Source: a virus. Taken from it: DNA of 23,686 nt. Below, piece by piece: positions 1 to 7,094 of this stretch. A program made the position numbers and the translations under genes. The stretch lies in the IMG/VR virus record IMGVR_UViG_3300009469_000001, positions 1 to 23,686 of that record, one strand, 5' to 3'. Position 1 is the stretch's first letter. Each line of letters opens with the position of its first letter. Under the pieces are notes generated by a model, which ran no database searches, was not told the DNA's origin, and was given only the letters and a program-made list of their open reading frames with translations.

Positions 1-1425
1 ACTGGAATATTTGCATACGATGATGATGAAAACATAACACTAAGTATTGATGCTGCAACCGGAGATATTACTATTGGTGGAACCCCAGGAGATGATCTAT
101 TAACTGGAGAAGATGTTAGTGATGGTGGCTCTACTGTAATATCAGGAAACAGAATTACTACTGGATCTGTTACTGGTAGGGTCATTAGAAGTAATTCATT
201 AATGTCTCCAAATTCAGGCACCGGAATATATTTAGATGGCGATGGAAATGTAAGATTTGGTAATGCAAACGCAACATTAACCTTTAATAATTCTGGTCTT
301 TCAATTAGTGGGGCTGGTGTTACTATAGGTGGAACTAACCCAGATAATTTTATTACTGGGTCAGAGGTAGACGCAAATATTACCCAAATTGATGGCGGCA
401 AGATTACTACTGGAATTATAGATTCAAACTCCCCTGTATTTATTGGAACAGCAGATGGATCTGCTTTTGCAACACAGGGTATGGCTATCAACTTAAATAA
501 TGGCACAATTACAACAGAGCAATTTAGAATAAATACTTCTGGGGATGCATTTTTTAGTGGAGCATTATCTGCTGCAACTGGAACATTTTCAGGAACCTTG
601 TCTGCTGGTGTATCTATAGACTCTCCAATTATTACTGGGGGTAGGTTTACAAGCAGAAGCATCAATGGTCAATCCATTTCTATAGGTGAATCTGTTCCTG
701 GATGGATTTATAACGCTATAGCGTTTTTAAATAATGGCGCAGTAGTATGGCGGCAGGCTCTAACTACAGGAGGAGATATACTTCTTAGCAGAATAGATGG
801 AACTAGTAGCAATTATTTTAGTGTAAATGGAAGAATTGAATGTACAGGAGCCAATGCACGTTTTGAAGGAAGTGGGGCAGGGCTTTTTGGTACCGCAAAT
901 AACTTAATTGCAAAAAACATCGCTGACTATACAATTAATCAAAATCTTGGAACTAACTCAGCCGTGGGGTTTGGCAATGTTAATATAAATAGTATGACGG
1001 CTGGACAAGGATCACACTTTGTTCATTGGAATAACACAGGAACTCCAGGTTCCCAGTATAGGCTTTCTAGAACAACTTCAACTAGCCTTGCATCATCAAT
1101 AAATATAAAAAGTTATATAGAAAAAATAAATGTTGACGAAGACCTATTAGACTATGAGTTTTATCCAGTAAAGTTTAAATACAATGTAGATGTAGATGAA
1201 TTTGGAGAAGATGCGGAATATAGGGTTGGAATTATAGCAGAAGATATGGATAAAATTCCAACAATTAAAACATTAGTTCAATACAATGAAAATAATGAAC
1301 CAGTAGGATTTGACTATCAAAAATTATCCCTATTTTTAGTTCCAATTATGAAAAAACAAAAAGATAAGATAAAAAATCTTGAAGATAGAATACAAAGATT
1401 AGAAGAGGCAATATTCAATGGCTAA
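1..1425 (+). CDS. Tail fibre / receptor-binding protein with C-terminal S74 chaperone (5' partial)
   Basis: The frame is open from base 1, so the N-terminus lies outside the window; 474 codons are visible. The body is rich in Gly, Thr, Ser and Asn with a recurring [KR]ITTG motif, as in beta-rich phage fibres that bind the host surface. The last ~110 residues look like an intramolecular chaperone of the peptidase S74 family: a Ser-x4-Lys pair (codons 365 and 370, bases 1093-1095 and 1108-1110), then GIIAEDM, DYQKLS and a terminal coiled coil. In endosialidase-type fibres this domain drives trimerisation and then cuts itself off at that serine. The role as fibre is inferred from composition and the S74 domain. 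It overlaps the next gene by 8 nt. Confidence 0.82.
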   Translation, partial: TGIFAYDDDENITLSIDAATGDITIGGTPGDDLLTGEDVSDGGSTVISGNRITTGSVTGRVIRSNSLMSPNSGTGIYLDGDGNVRFGNANATLTFNNSGLSISGAGVTIGGTNPDNFITGSEVDANITQIDGGKITTGIIDSNSPVFIGTADGSAFATQGMAINLNNGTITTEQFRINTSGDAFFSGALSAATGTFSGTLSAGVSIDSPIITGGRFTSRSINGQSISIGESVPGWIYNAIAFLNNGAVVWRQALTTGGDILLSRIDGTSSNYFSVNGRIECTGANARFEGSGAGLFGTANNLIAKNIADYTINQNLGTNSAVGFGNVNINSMTAGQGSHFVHWNNTGTPGSQYRLSRTTSTSLASSINIKSYIEKINVDEDLLDYEFYPVKFKYNVDVDEFGEDAEYRVGIIAEDMDKIPTIKTLVQYNENNEPVGFDYQKLSLFLVPIMKKQKDKIKNLEDRIQRLEEAIFNG

Positions 1426-1738
1426 TGTAAACTATATAATTCACTCAGAACTTAATATTCCCAGAGTAGTTATGGAACTAGAACCAGAAGATGGTGGGCC
1501 TCCGGTACTTATTGATATTGACGATATTAAAAAATTCTATGAAATTCTCTCAAGACCCACCCTTGAAGAATATCTTCAGGTAATAGAGAACAAAATGATT
1601 GAATATGTTTCCGGTATAGTGTATGATAATTCAAGCCGGGATGCCCTATCTAGGCTTAATGTTCTAACGAATATTAGAGATAATCTACGGGTATACTTAT
1701 ACCCGCCCGAACAACAACAAGGAGAATTAAATGGCTAA
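1418..1738 (+). CDS. Small protein next to the tail fibre, unknown function
   Basis: This encodes 106 residues and starts inside the end of the fibre gene, so the two are probably translationally coupled. It is acidic, with an early segment rich in Glu, Asp, Pro and Ile (PRVVMELEPEDGGPPVLIDI) followed by predicted helices. No signal peptide, membrane segment or catalytic motif is visible. Position between the fibre and a lectin-like protein suggests a virion accessory, fibre-assembly or baseplate role, but the sequence itself does not show this. The 3' end carries the GGAG ribosome site of the next gene. Confidence 0.75.
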   Translation: MANVNYIIHSELNIPRVVMELEPEDGGPPVLIDIDDIKKFYEILSRPTLEEYLQVIENKMIEYVSGIVYDNSSRDALSRLNVLTNIRDNLRVYLYPPEQQQGELNG

Positions 1739-1895
1739 CACACTTGAACTGATTATTCAAGAACTTCAGCAGCGTATTGGTCAGATGACCAGCGACTATG
1801 AAACAAAACTAGCAGTAATGAAGGCTCAGGCTACCGAACAAATTCAGGCTAGAGACAAGAAGATTATTGAACTAGAGGCTAAGGTAGATGACTAA
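1731..1895 (+). CDS. Short coiled-coil protein
   Basis: This 54-residue gene starts with ATG at 1731, behind AAGGAG, overlapping the upstream stop by 8 nt; its own stop overlaps the next gene's ATG by 8 nt. It is almost entirely helical, with spaced Leu, Ile, Met and Val among many Gln, Glu and Lys (for example TLELIIQELQQRIGQMTSDY), which fits one continuous coiled coil. It fills a gap that would otherwise be the only uncoded stretch of this tail operon. The function is unknown; an oligomerisation or fibre-attachment factor is one guess. Confidence 0.72.
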   Translation: MANTLELIIQELQQRIGQMTSDYETKLAVMKAQATEQIQARDKKIIELEAKVDD

Positions 1896-2355
1896 TATAC
1901 CTCCAATTAGCGACGGTCAGCCAGTAACATATGAGTTTTTAAATCTCATGGTTGCCGCAGTTAATAAACTTGCCAAGTCTGAAACAGAAGGCGGCGGTCA
2001 GCAAGATATTGAGGTTACATCTGGTACTGGATATACCTTAGGTAGGGCTACCGATGTTTCTATTGTTATTGGTCAGTTCAACTTAAAGTTTGGAAGCATT
2101 GCAAACGCCAAGCAATCTACTGCTACATCTGCTGTTAAATTTAGTGGTCAGTTCAAATCACCACCATTAGTATTTGTTTCAGCAGTAGACCCGTCCTCCG
2201 ATTCAGCGGCAGACATATCTTACATTAGTCTTACTGTTACGCAAGTTTCAGGAACTCAATTTACCTGTAAGGGAAGAAGGATGGTTGCAGGAAAAGATGC
2301 AGCAAATAAAGATAACCTAAAGGTAAACTTCATTGCAATTGGACCTGCATCCTAA
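1888..2355 (+). CDS. Virion-type protein with H-type-lectin-like C-terminus
   Basis: The product has 155 residues. After a short helical head and a Gly-rich linker (around residues 35-50), the last ~80 residues carry a beta-rich pattern: a PLVFVSAVD strand after FKSPP, alternating hydrophobic strands, and a closing FIAIG. This resembles the H-type lectin fold, in which the C-terminal strand often reads W-I-A-x-G. Such domains bind sugars and would suit a receptor-binding subunit. The assignment rests on pattern recall, not on an alignment. Position directly after the fibre gene supports an adsorption role. Confidence 0.62.
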   Translation: MTNIPPISDGQPVTYEFLNLMVAAVNKLAKSETEGGGQQDIEVTSGTGYTLGRATDVSIVIGQFNLKFGSIANAKQSTATSAVKFSGQFKSPPLVFVSAVDPSSDSAADISYISLTVTQVSGTQFTCKGRRMVAGKDAANKDNLKVNFIAIGPAS

Positions 2356-2361
2356 AATTAA

Positions 2362-2817
2362 TTGGGATCATATAAATTAATACCATCAAATCATAAAAAA
2401 TCCATTAACAATATGTATTATGAGCATATTTTGGTTATGGAAGAATTTTTAGGCCGCGCCCTGTTTGACTGGGAATCGGTACATCATATTAATCAAATTA
2501 AAGATGACAATAGAATAGAAAATCTTTTTGTATGCCATCGCCGTGAACATGACAAAGCGCATGGTATGAAAACTGTATCTATGTATAAACTAAATCCATC
2601 ATGGATAAAGAAGGAATGCAAGAACTGTGGAAAAGATTTTTATGGATCACCATCTGTTATAAAAAATAGAGTAAAATGTAGTTCCACTTGCCGACCAATA
2701 AAGGTTGACAAGGTTTGTGGCTGGTGTGATACGATTTACACCGTCCCTATAAGACAAGAGCGTATGTGGGATTTTTGCTCAAGAGCGTGCCGGAGAAAGG
2801 CGAGTAATGACAAATGA
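2362..2817 (+). CDS. HNH homing-type endonuclease with zinc knuckles
   Basis: This encodes 151 residues from a TTG start. The N-terminal GSYKLI...YYEHILVMEEFLG matches the usual lead-in of HNH_3-type nucleases, so I prefer the TTG over the internal ATG at 2413. The HNH core is SVHHINQIKDDNRIENL (around residues 39-55), which holds the catalytic His and metal ligands. Two Cys4 zinc modules follow: CKNC...CSSTC and CGWC...CSRAC. No Shine-Dalgarno sequence is evident. It lies between a tail gene and a phosphoesterase, and its AT-rich, Lys/Asn-rich codon use differs from the neighbours. This is typical of a selfish free-standing homing endonuclease. It overlaps the next gene by 11 nt. Confidence 0.85.
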   Translation: MGSYKLIPSNHKKSINNMYYEHILVMEEFLGRALFDWESVHHINQIKDDNRIENLFVCHRREHDKAHGMKTVSMYKLNPSWIKKECKNCGKDFYGSPSVIKNRVKCSSTCRPIKVDKVCGWCDTIYTVPIRQERMWDFCSRACRRKASNDK

Positions 2818-3601
2818 TATTAGATGGCTAATAGCGTCAGACACACAAATACCATACCAAGATAACAAAGCAATCTCTCTTCTTATGAAGGTTATTAAAT
2901 CATGGAAGCCCCAGGTCATTGACCTGCTAGGCGACATTGATGATCAGAATTGCTACTCAAGGTACTCTGATGGCAAGCCCGATGAGTTTTTGCAGGCATA
3001 TAAGGCTGCAGAAGATAAAGAAGAAATTCTTAAGTATGTATTTAAAGAATCTTCCGCAACTAAGAAATTCTATGCCGATATTCGTAAGGCTGCTCCAAAG
3101 GCAGAACTATTTACTGCTCTAGGCAACCACGACATTAGAGTGTTTGATTACTTTAATAAGAAGGACCCAGACCTACTTGATAGGATCTCGCCTAATTCAC
3201 TTTGGGGTCTGGATGATCTTGGATATGAGTACATATACTATGACGACCTTCCTAAGCATAGGTTTGGGGACATTCATGTTCATCATGGCATTGCTCTATC
3301 ACAAAATGCTGGTGAGTCAGCAAAGAAGGATGTTGAAGCCTACGGCGTGTCTATGATGCGTGGGCACTCCCATAGAATGGGTACTTTTTATAAGACCTAT
3401 GAACTCAGAGGAGAGACCCTGAGGGGCTATGAGATAGGCCATCTGTGCGATGAAAAATCCATGGGTATGAAGTACACCACGGTTCACAATTGGCAGAAGG
3501 GATTTGCCATTGGTCATATCGTCAATGGGCACCCGCACATCCAGTTGATAGAAATTAAAGATAATACCTGCGTAGTGGATGGAAAGGTATTTAAAGCATA
3601 A
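2807..3601 (+). CDS. Calcineurin-like metallophosphoesterase
   Basis: The product has 264 residues and the standard metallophosphoesterase motifs: D12-x-Q14 in place of the usual D-x-H, GDIDD (42-46), GNHD (106-109), HVHHG (157-161) and GHSHR (186-190). These bind a two-metal centre that hydrolyses phosphomono- or diesters. The substrate cannot be told from sequence; phage members may act on nucleotides, nucleic-acid ends or RNA. It is probably cytoplasmic, as no signal peptide is seen. Gln at motif I changes one metal ligand, yet the rest of the site is intact, so it should be active. It is coupled to a zinc-ribbon gene by a TAATG overlap. Confidence 0.88.
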   Translation: MTNDIRWLIASDTQIPYQDNKAISLLMKVIKSWKPQVIDLLGDIDDQNCYSRYSDGKPDEFLQAYKAAEDKEEILKYVFKESSATKKFYADIRKAAPKAELFTALGNHDIRVFDYFNKKDPDLLDRISPNSLWGLDDLGYEYIYYDDLPKHRFGDIHVHHGIALSQNAGESAKKDVEAYGVSMMRGHSHRMGTFYKTYELRGETLRGYEIGHLCDEKSMGMKYTTVHNWQKGFAIGHIVNGHPHIQLIEIKDNTCVVDGKVFKA

Positions 3602-3792
3602 TGCTATGTAAGAAATGTGACGGCAAGGTAATGGTTGACCGGACGTTAGGCTCAGAAATACATATTGAGTTATACTGTCTACGTTGTGGTAAAAGATGGT
3701 CATTGCGTTACCCAGAAAAGTATGGAGGCTTTGGAAAATGGATAATGAAGAAAGAGACTCTATATCTGGCGGGAAGAGATATGGGGTATTAA
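3601..3792 (+). CDS. Small zinc-ribbon protein
   Basis: This encodes 63 residues, with its ATG overlapping the upstream stop (TAATG). Two CxxC pairs, CKKC near residue 3 and CLRC near residue 26, form a likely single zinc ribbon; a Trp/Arg-rich stretch (KRWSLRYPEKY) follows. Small zinc ribbons like this often bind nucleic acid or polymerase, but no partner is evident. The last 55 nt are also read in another frame by the next gene, so the C-terminal ~18 residues of this protein may be poorly constrained. Confidence 0.7.
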   Translation: MLCKKCDGKVMVDRTLGSEIHIELYCLRCGKRWSLRYPEKYGGFGKWIMKKETLYLAGRDMGY

Positions 3793-4271
3793 AAACTCCT
3801 AAGCGCCGTCGAAAAATATTTATCAATGGTGAACTGCATCATATTATGCATATAAATGTGCCAGCAGATGTTGCCACTACATGGAACTATATTCAAGACA
3901 AAATGGTTAGATATCCATACAAGACTATGAAGAAACATGCTCAGAAGGCGTACCTAATTAATGAAGTTGCTAAGATGGTTAGCCGTCACCCAGAAAGAAT
4001 TAGAATCGCCATAACTGAGGGAAGCATCAAAAGGCCACAACAGTCTGGACCTAATGGTAAATTTTATTTCAATGAAAACGATATATTAGATATACAAGAT
4101 TATTTTGCTAATGTTCATTATGGTCGCCCAAGAAAAGATGGTGCTGTAACTCCTTTGCATAGAACCGTGACAAAAGAGGAGGTAGATGCTAGACTAGGGC
4201 GCAGGGATGTTCTATATGTGCAAAATGATGATGGAGATTTTATTCCTGTGTGGAGGACGGTTGAGTTTTAA
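3738..4271 (+). CDS. MerR-like helix-turn-helix DNA-binding protein
   Basis: I place the start at ATG 3738 because GGAGG lies 9 nt upstream; an earlier GTG-type start at 3696 would lengthen the overlap with the preceding gene. The product has 177 residues. After a basic stretch (TPKRRRK), YLINEVAKMVSRHPERIRIA resembles the MerR helix-turn-helix, and FYFNENDILDIQDYF resembles the wing and helix after it. A C-terminal region with GRPRKDG and a second charged helix follows. It is probably a phage regulator or DNA organiser; the target is unknown. It overlaps the upstream zinc-ribbon gene by 55 nt. Confidence 0.72.
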   Translation: MDNEERDSISGGKRYGVLKTPKRRRKIFINGELHHIMHINVPADVATTWNYIQDKMVRYPYKTMKKHAQKAYLINEVAKMVSRHPERIRIAITEGSIKRPQQSGPNGKFYFNENDILDIQDYFANVHYGRPRKDGAVTPLHRTVTKEEVDARLGRRDVLYVQNDDGDFIPVWRTVEF

Positions 4272-4594
4272 TGCCTAAAAAGAAAACTGAAGAAGATTTA
4301 CTTGTAGAGTTTATTGGGGAGACTATATCTCCAGAGAGTGCTATACTCGCTTGCTCAATAAATTTAATGCGTGCCGGAGATATAGCAAAGCAAATGCAGG
4401 ATACTGAGTCTTTATTGAAAGTATCAAAGGCATGGTACGAACTAGCAAGATATCTAGGTGGAGATTTAAGAGAAGAAGAAAGATCTAACCCTATAGGATT
4501 TACAACATTGGAGGTGGATATAGATGAGCCAGGAGATGGTCCCGACGAGAGTGAAGGTGGGATTGAAGTTCGTTCGAAACCTAGGAAACTATGA
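4271..4594 (+). CDS. Acidic hypothetical protein
   Basis: This encodes 107 residues and begins at a TAATG overlap. The first ~75 residues form amphipathic helices (SPESAILACSINLMRAGDIA and SLLKVSKAWYELARYLGG), a pattern resembling small helical-bundle proteins. The tail is strongly acidic (EVDIDEPGDGPDESEGG). I do not recognise a family. Its last 71 nt also encode the start of the next protein in another frame. Confidence 0.7.
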   Translation: MPKKKTEEDLLVEFIGETISPESAILACSINLMRAGDIAKQMQDTESLLKVSKAWYELARYLGGDLREEERSNPIGFTTLEVDIDEPGDGPDESEGGIEVRSKPRKL

Positions 4595-4742
4595 AAGCCT
4601 TCATTTAGAAGTAGGTGTAGACGATTATGTAAGATCAGGAGAGTCGGTTTCTGATGCGATGGATAGGGTGTATTCATTTGTAGAAGAGCAACTTGTAGAG
4701 CGTATGCAGGAAGTTGAGGCAGATCTTCGTGACAAGTCCTAA
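4524..4742 (+). CDS. Small conserved-looking phage protein with NLGNYES motif
   Basis: The product has 72 residues. GGAGG lies 9 nt before ATG 4524, which supports the start despite the 71-nt overlap with the upstream gene. Two beta strands (VKVGLKFVRNLGNYESLHLE) are followed by a helix with acidic and hydrophobic residues (ESVSDAMDRVYSFVEEQLVE). A strand-strand-helix protein with the NLGNYES phrase recurs in phages as an uncharacterised small protein, by my recall. No function can be given. It sits just upstream of the helicase pair, which hints at replication but proves nothing. Confidence 0.7.
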   Translation: MSQEMVPTRVKVGLKFVRNLGNYESLHLEVGVDDYVRSGESVSDAMDRVYSFVEEQLVERMQEVEADLRDKS

Positions 4743-5067
4743 TAAAGATAAAGATGCATTTGCATTACTCAGTAAATATTCATCTCTGTATAAGCAAAAG
4801 TATGGAAACTCTCCAGTAGTAAATAAGTATAAGGAAAAGTGGGCCGTGATATCTCTAATAGAAGATTTCGGCGCTGATTCTGTTCGTGAGTCTTTGAAGT
4901 ACTACTTCAAGTTAAATAGAGAAGGTCATTCTCTCAGTTGGTTTTTCAATAATTTTTCCAACATTCATTCTTCTAGACTATCGTCAGAGAGGGATGCTAT
5001 GATTAGGCGGGAACAAAGAGAAAAGACGTTAAAGATTAGAGCGGAGTTTATGAATGGCGTATCTTGA
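4729..5067 (+). CDS. Putative helicase loader or replication accessory protein
   Basis: I choose GTG 4729, which has TGAGG about 9 nt upstream, giving 112 residues; TTG at 4714 would add five. The protein is helical and basic: a helix-rich region (FALLSKYSSLYKQKYGNSPV), a middle with SLIEDFGADSVRESLKYYFK, and a Lys/Arg/Glu-rich tail. The middle resembles the small helical domains of phage replication-initiation and helicase-loading proteins, which often precede the DnaB-type helicase gene as this one does (14-nt overlap). The function is inferred mostly from position. Confidence 0.6.
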   Translation: MTSPNKDKDAFALLSKYSSLYKQKYGNSPVVNKYKEKWAVISLIEDFGADSVRESLKYYFKLNREGHSLSWFFNNFSNIHSSRLSSERDAMIRREQREKTLKIRAEFMNGVS

Positions 5068-6280
5068 AGAAGTAGAAGTAATCTCTTCTGTATGTAAGAA
5101 CAAAGATATCCATGTAATGTTTGATAATAATGCTGACGAACTTATTACAGACTGTGCAGATATCTGGGGATTCATAAAGGATTACTATGATCAGACACGG
5201 CAGGTTCCAGATGCCGATCTTATTACTACTCGCTTTAAAGACTTTGATTCCGTAAACTCTGGCCCTACTGTTTACCATATCGACAAATTACGTCAGGCGT
5301 ACTTAGATGAAAGCATCAGGGCCACGCTGCGTCGTGCCGCACAACTAATTAACAATAATGAATCTGCGATGGCATTAAAGGAACTATCTAAGGACGTTAC
5401 TAAAATGTCCCGCATTGGTGCCAAAGTAAGAGATATTGATGTAACAGATATTGAAAATGCCCTGAACTATTTTGAACAGACTAGGCTATCCGCTGAGAAT
5501 GGAAATATTGGAATTAAGACGGATATCACATCGTTTGATGTTTGCCTGCCTATGGGTATCTCTAAGGGGCAGTTGGGCATCTTGCTTGCATACCCTGCCA
5601 TTGGAAAGTCATGGCTCGCTTTGTATTTTGCTGTGCAAGCATGGAGGCATGGATACAAGCCTATGCTTATCAGTCTAGAGATGACTGAGTACGAGGTTCG
5701 TAATAGAATTTTCACTATCATTGGTGACGGATTTTTCAGCCATAGGTCGCTAAGTGCTGGTAGGGTTGAAGATGATGAGTTTAAGTTGTGGGCTGCTAAG
5801 AATTTAGAGGGTAGGCCTCCGTTCAAAATTATCTCAAATGATACTGGATCAGAGATGACCCCTAATCTTATTAACTCAAAGATAGATCAGTATAAGCCAG
5901 ATATCGTAATAGTTGATTACCTTCAGTTGATGACAGATAATTCTGGGACCTCTCAGAATGAAACCGTTAAGATTAAGAACCTGTCCAGAGAATTAAAACT
6001 TCTTGCCATTGCACAGCAAATTCCTGTTATTGCAATTGCTTCTGCGACACCTGATGACTCTACTGATCTAGAGTCAGTACCACAACTAGGTCAGGTTGCA
6101 TGGTCAAGACAGATCGCTTACGACGCCGATTTTGTGGTGGGGATGGGAAGAAAGGCGAACTCAGACATTATTGAATGTGCCTTTAGAAAGAATAGACATG
6201 GGTTTATGGGCGATTTCTATCTGGAGGTAGATTTCGATAGAGGAAAATTTAAAGAGATAATAGATAGTAGTAATTTATAA
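5054..6280 (+). CDS. DnaB-like replicative DNA helicase
   Basis: This encodes 408 residues. An N-terminal helical region (about 1-125) precedes a RecA-fold ATPase. The Walker A is AYPAIGKS (179-186), with Ala where DnaB usually has the first Gly, and the Walker B is DIVIVDYLQLM (283-293). An ISLEMTEYEVRNR segment (206-218) matches DnaB motif H1a, with its catalytic Glu, and FRKNRHG near residue 377 suits the arginine-finger and DNA-binding end. It would unwind DNA 5'-3' at the phage fork as a hexamer. Its partners are the primase (7031), SSB (8032) and polymerase (8750). The start overlaps the loader-like gene by 14 nt. Confidence 0.93.
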   Translation: MAYLEEVEVISSVCKNKDIHVMFDNNADELITDCADIWGFIKDYYDQTRQVPDADLITTRFKDFDSVNSGPTVYHIDKLRQAYLDESIRATLRRAAQLINNNESAMALKELSKDVTKMSRIGAKVRDIDVTDIENALNYFEQTRLSAENGNIGIKTDITSFDVCLPMGISKGQLGILLAYPAIGKSWLALYFAVQAWRHGYKPMLISLEMTEYEVRNRIFTIIGDGFFSHRSLSAGRVEDDEFKLWAAKNLEGRPPFKIISNDTGSEMTPNLINSKIDQYKPDIVIVDYLQLMTDNSGTSQNETVKIKNLSRELKLLAIAQQIPVIAIASATPDDSTDLESVPQLGQVAWSRQIAYDADFVVGMGRKANSDIIECAFRKNRHGFMGDFYLEVDFDRGKFKEIIDSSNL

Positions 6281-6290
6281 TGGCGTATGA

Positions 6291-6302
6291 TATAATTGTC
6301 AT
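6291..6302 (+). promoter_or_regulatory. Extended -10 promoter giving a leaderless endonuclease mRNA
   Basis: TATAAT at 6291-6296 is preceded by TGA, forming a TGN extended -10, so a -35 is less needed; the -35 region is poor (TAGTAA). The ATG at 6303 lies 6 nt past the box, just where transcription would start, so the mRNA should have no leader. No ribosome site precedes the ATG, which fits leaderless translation. Confidence 0.62.
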
Positions 6303-6767
6303 ATGCCAAATAAACAATGCCCAAAATGTAAAAATATCTTAAGTGAAGATAAATTTAATAAATCTAATAGAAGAGATGGGCTTCAAACTTATTGCAGATC
6401 TTGTCATAATTCTATGCAAAGAGAAAAATATAATAATGACCCAATGGCTAAAGTAAAAAGACAATTAAGAGCCGGAAGAAGAAAGTCTTTAAAGCCAGAG
6501 GCACAAAGAAGATCAGAATTAAAAAGACTTTATGGTATAACTCTGGAGCAGTACGTTGAAATGTTTGTTAAGCAAAATGAAGTTTGTGCTGTATGTAAGA
6601 ATTCTTGTATAACTAAAAAAAGTCTATCAGTTGATCATGATCATGAAACTGGAAAGGTCAGAGGGTTGCTTTGTAATAGATGTAATAGGGCTCTGGGGAT
6701 GTTTATGGATGATGAAAATATTCTTTTGTCAGCAGCGGCCTATGTAAAAAAATACAAAATCAATTGA
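6303..6767 (+). CDS. Recombination endonuclease VII
   Basis: The product has 154 residues. Four cysteines near the N-terminus (CPKC and CRSC) form a zinc module, and CAVC with CNRC forms the second pair around the catalytic HNH-like core SVDHDHETGKVRGLLCNRCN (about residues 110-130), a hallmark of endonuclease VII. The T4 enzyme resolves branched DNA such as Holliday junctions; many phage copies are instead mobile nucleases. The Lys/Asn-rich, AT-rich coding and its own promoter suggest later acquisition between the helicase gene and the next gene. Whether it serves the phage or is selfish cannot be told. Confidence 0.9.
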   Translation: MPNKQCPKCKNILSEDKFNKSNRRDGLQTYCRSCHNSMQREKYNNDPMAKVKRQLRAGRRKSLKPEAQRRSELKRLYGITLEQYVEMFVKQNEVCAVCKNSCITKKSLSVDHDHETGKVRGLLCNRCNRALGMFMDDENILLSAAAYVKKYKIN

Positions 6768-6779
6768 GGGTAAACGCGA

Positions 6780-6791
6780 TATAATTTATCT
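6780..6791 (+). promoter_or_regulatory. -10 promoter giving a leaderless downstream mRNA
   Basis: TATAAT at 6780-6785 is followed by 6 nt and then ATG 6792, the same spacing as at 6291. Bases after the box also agree with that site (ATAATT, then ATC or GTC). It predicts a leaderless transcript for the 100-residue gene and probably the primase. No -35 or TGN is clear. Confidence 0.55.
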
Positions 6792-7094
6792 ATGAGTTTT
6801 GTTGGACATAAAAGAATAAAGGATTTTCATATCGATGGCATCATTGAAGATGATGCAGATATACCACAAATTAGAGAAAGATATGAGTCCATCCTTGTAG
6901 ATATGATGAGGACGCAAGGATATGTCCCGCACCTTGACGTAGAGCCTGCTTTTAGTTTAGAATATGAGGAAGATCGATATAGATTTCTCCTTACTATATA
7001 TGGAGTTTTCGTCGGAAGGAAAAAGGCTAAATGCTACCTAGCAGTCAGCGCAAACAATTTAATACCGATGGATTTTACGAAGAGAGACAAATAG
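6792..7094 (+). CDS. Hypothetical protein before primase
   Basis: This encodes 100 residues, read from an apparently leaderless mRNA. The visible pattern is a helix (PQIRERYESILVDMMRTQGY) followed by strands (AFSLEYEEDRYRFLLTIYGV) and a basic turn (GRKKAKC). I do not recognise the family. The last 64 nt are also used by the primase gene in another frame, so the two genes are coupled and one of the overlapping ends is likely flexible. It is probably a replication-module accessory by position only. Confidence 0.7.
   Translation: MSFVGHKRIKDFHIDGIIEDDADIPQIRERYESILVDMMRTQGYVPHLDVEPAFSLEYEEDRYRFLLTIYGVFVGRKKAKCYLAVSANNLIPMDFTKRDK

Noticed and set aside
3317-3826. 169-residue reading frame on the minus strand
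   Set aside because: It lies opposite a phosphoesterase, zinc-ribbon and HTH gene that all have motif support; no ribosome site or recognisable domain.
4240-4677. 145-residue reading frame on the minus strand
   Set aside because: Opposite two small genes with good starts; low-complexity Ser/Pro content typical of a shadow frame.
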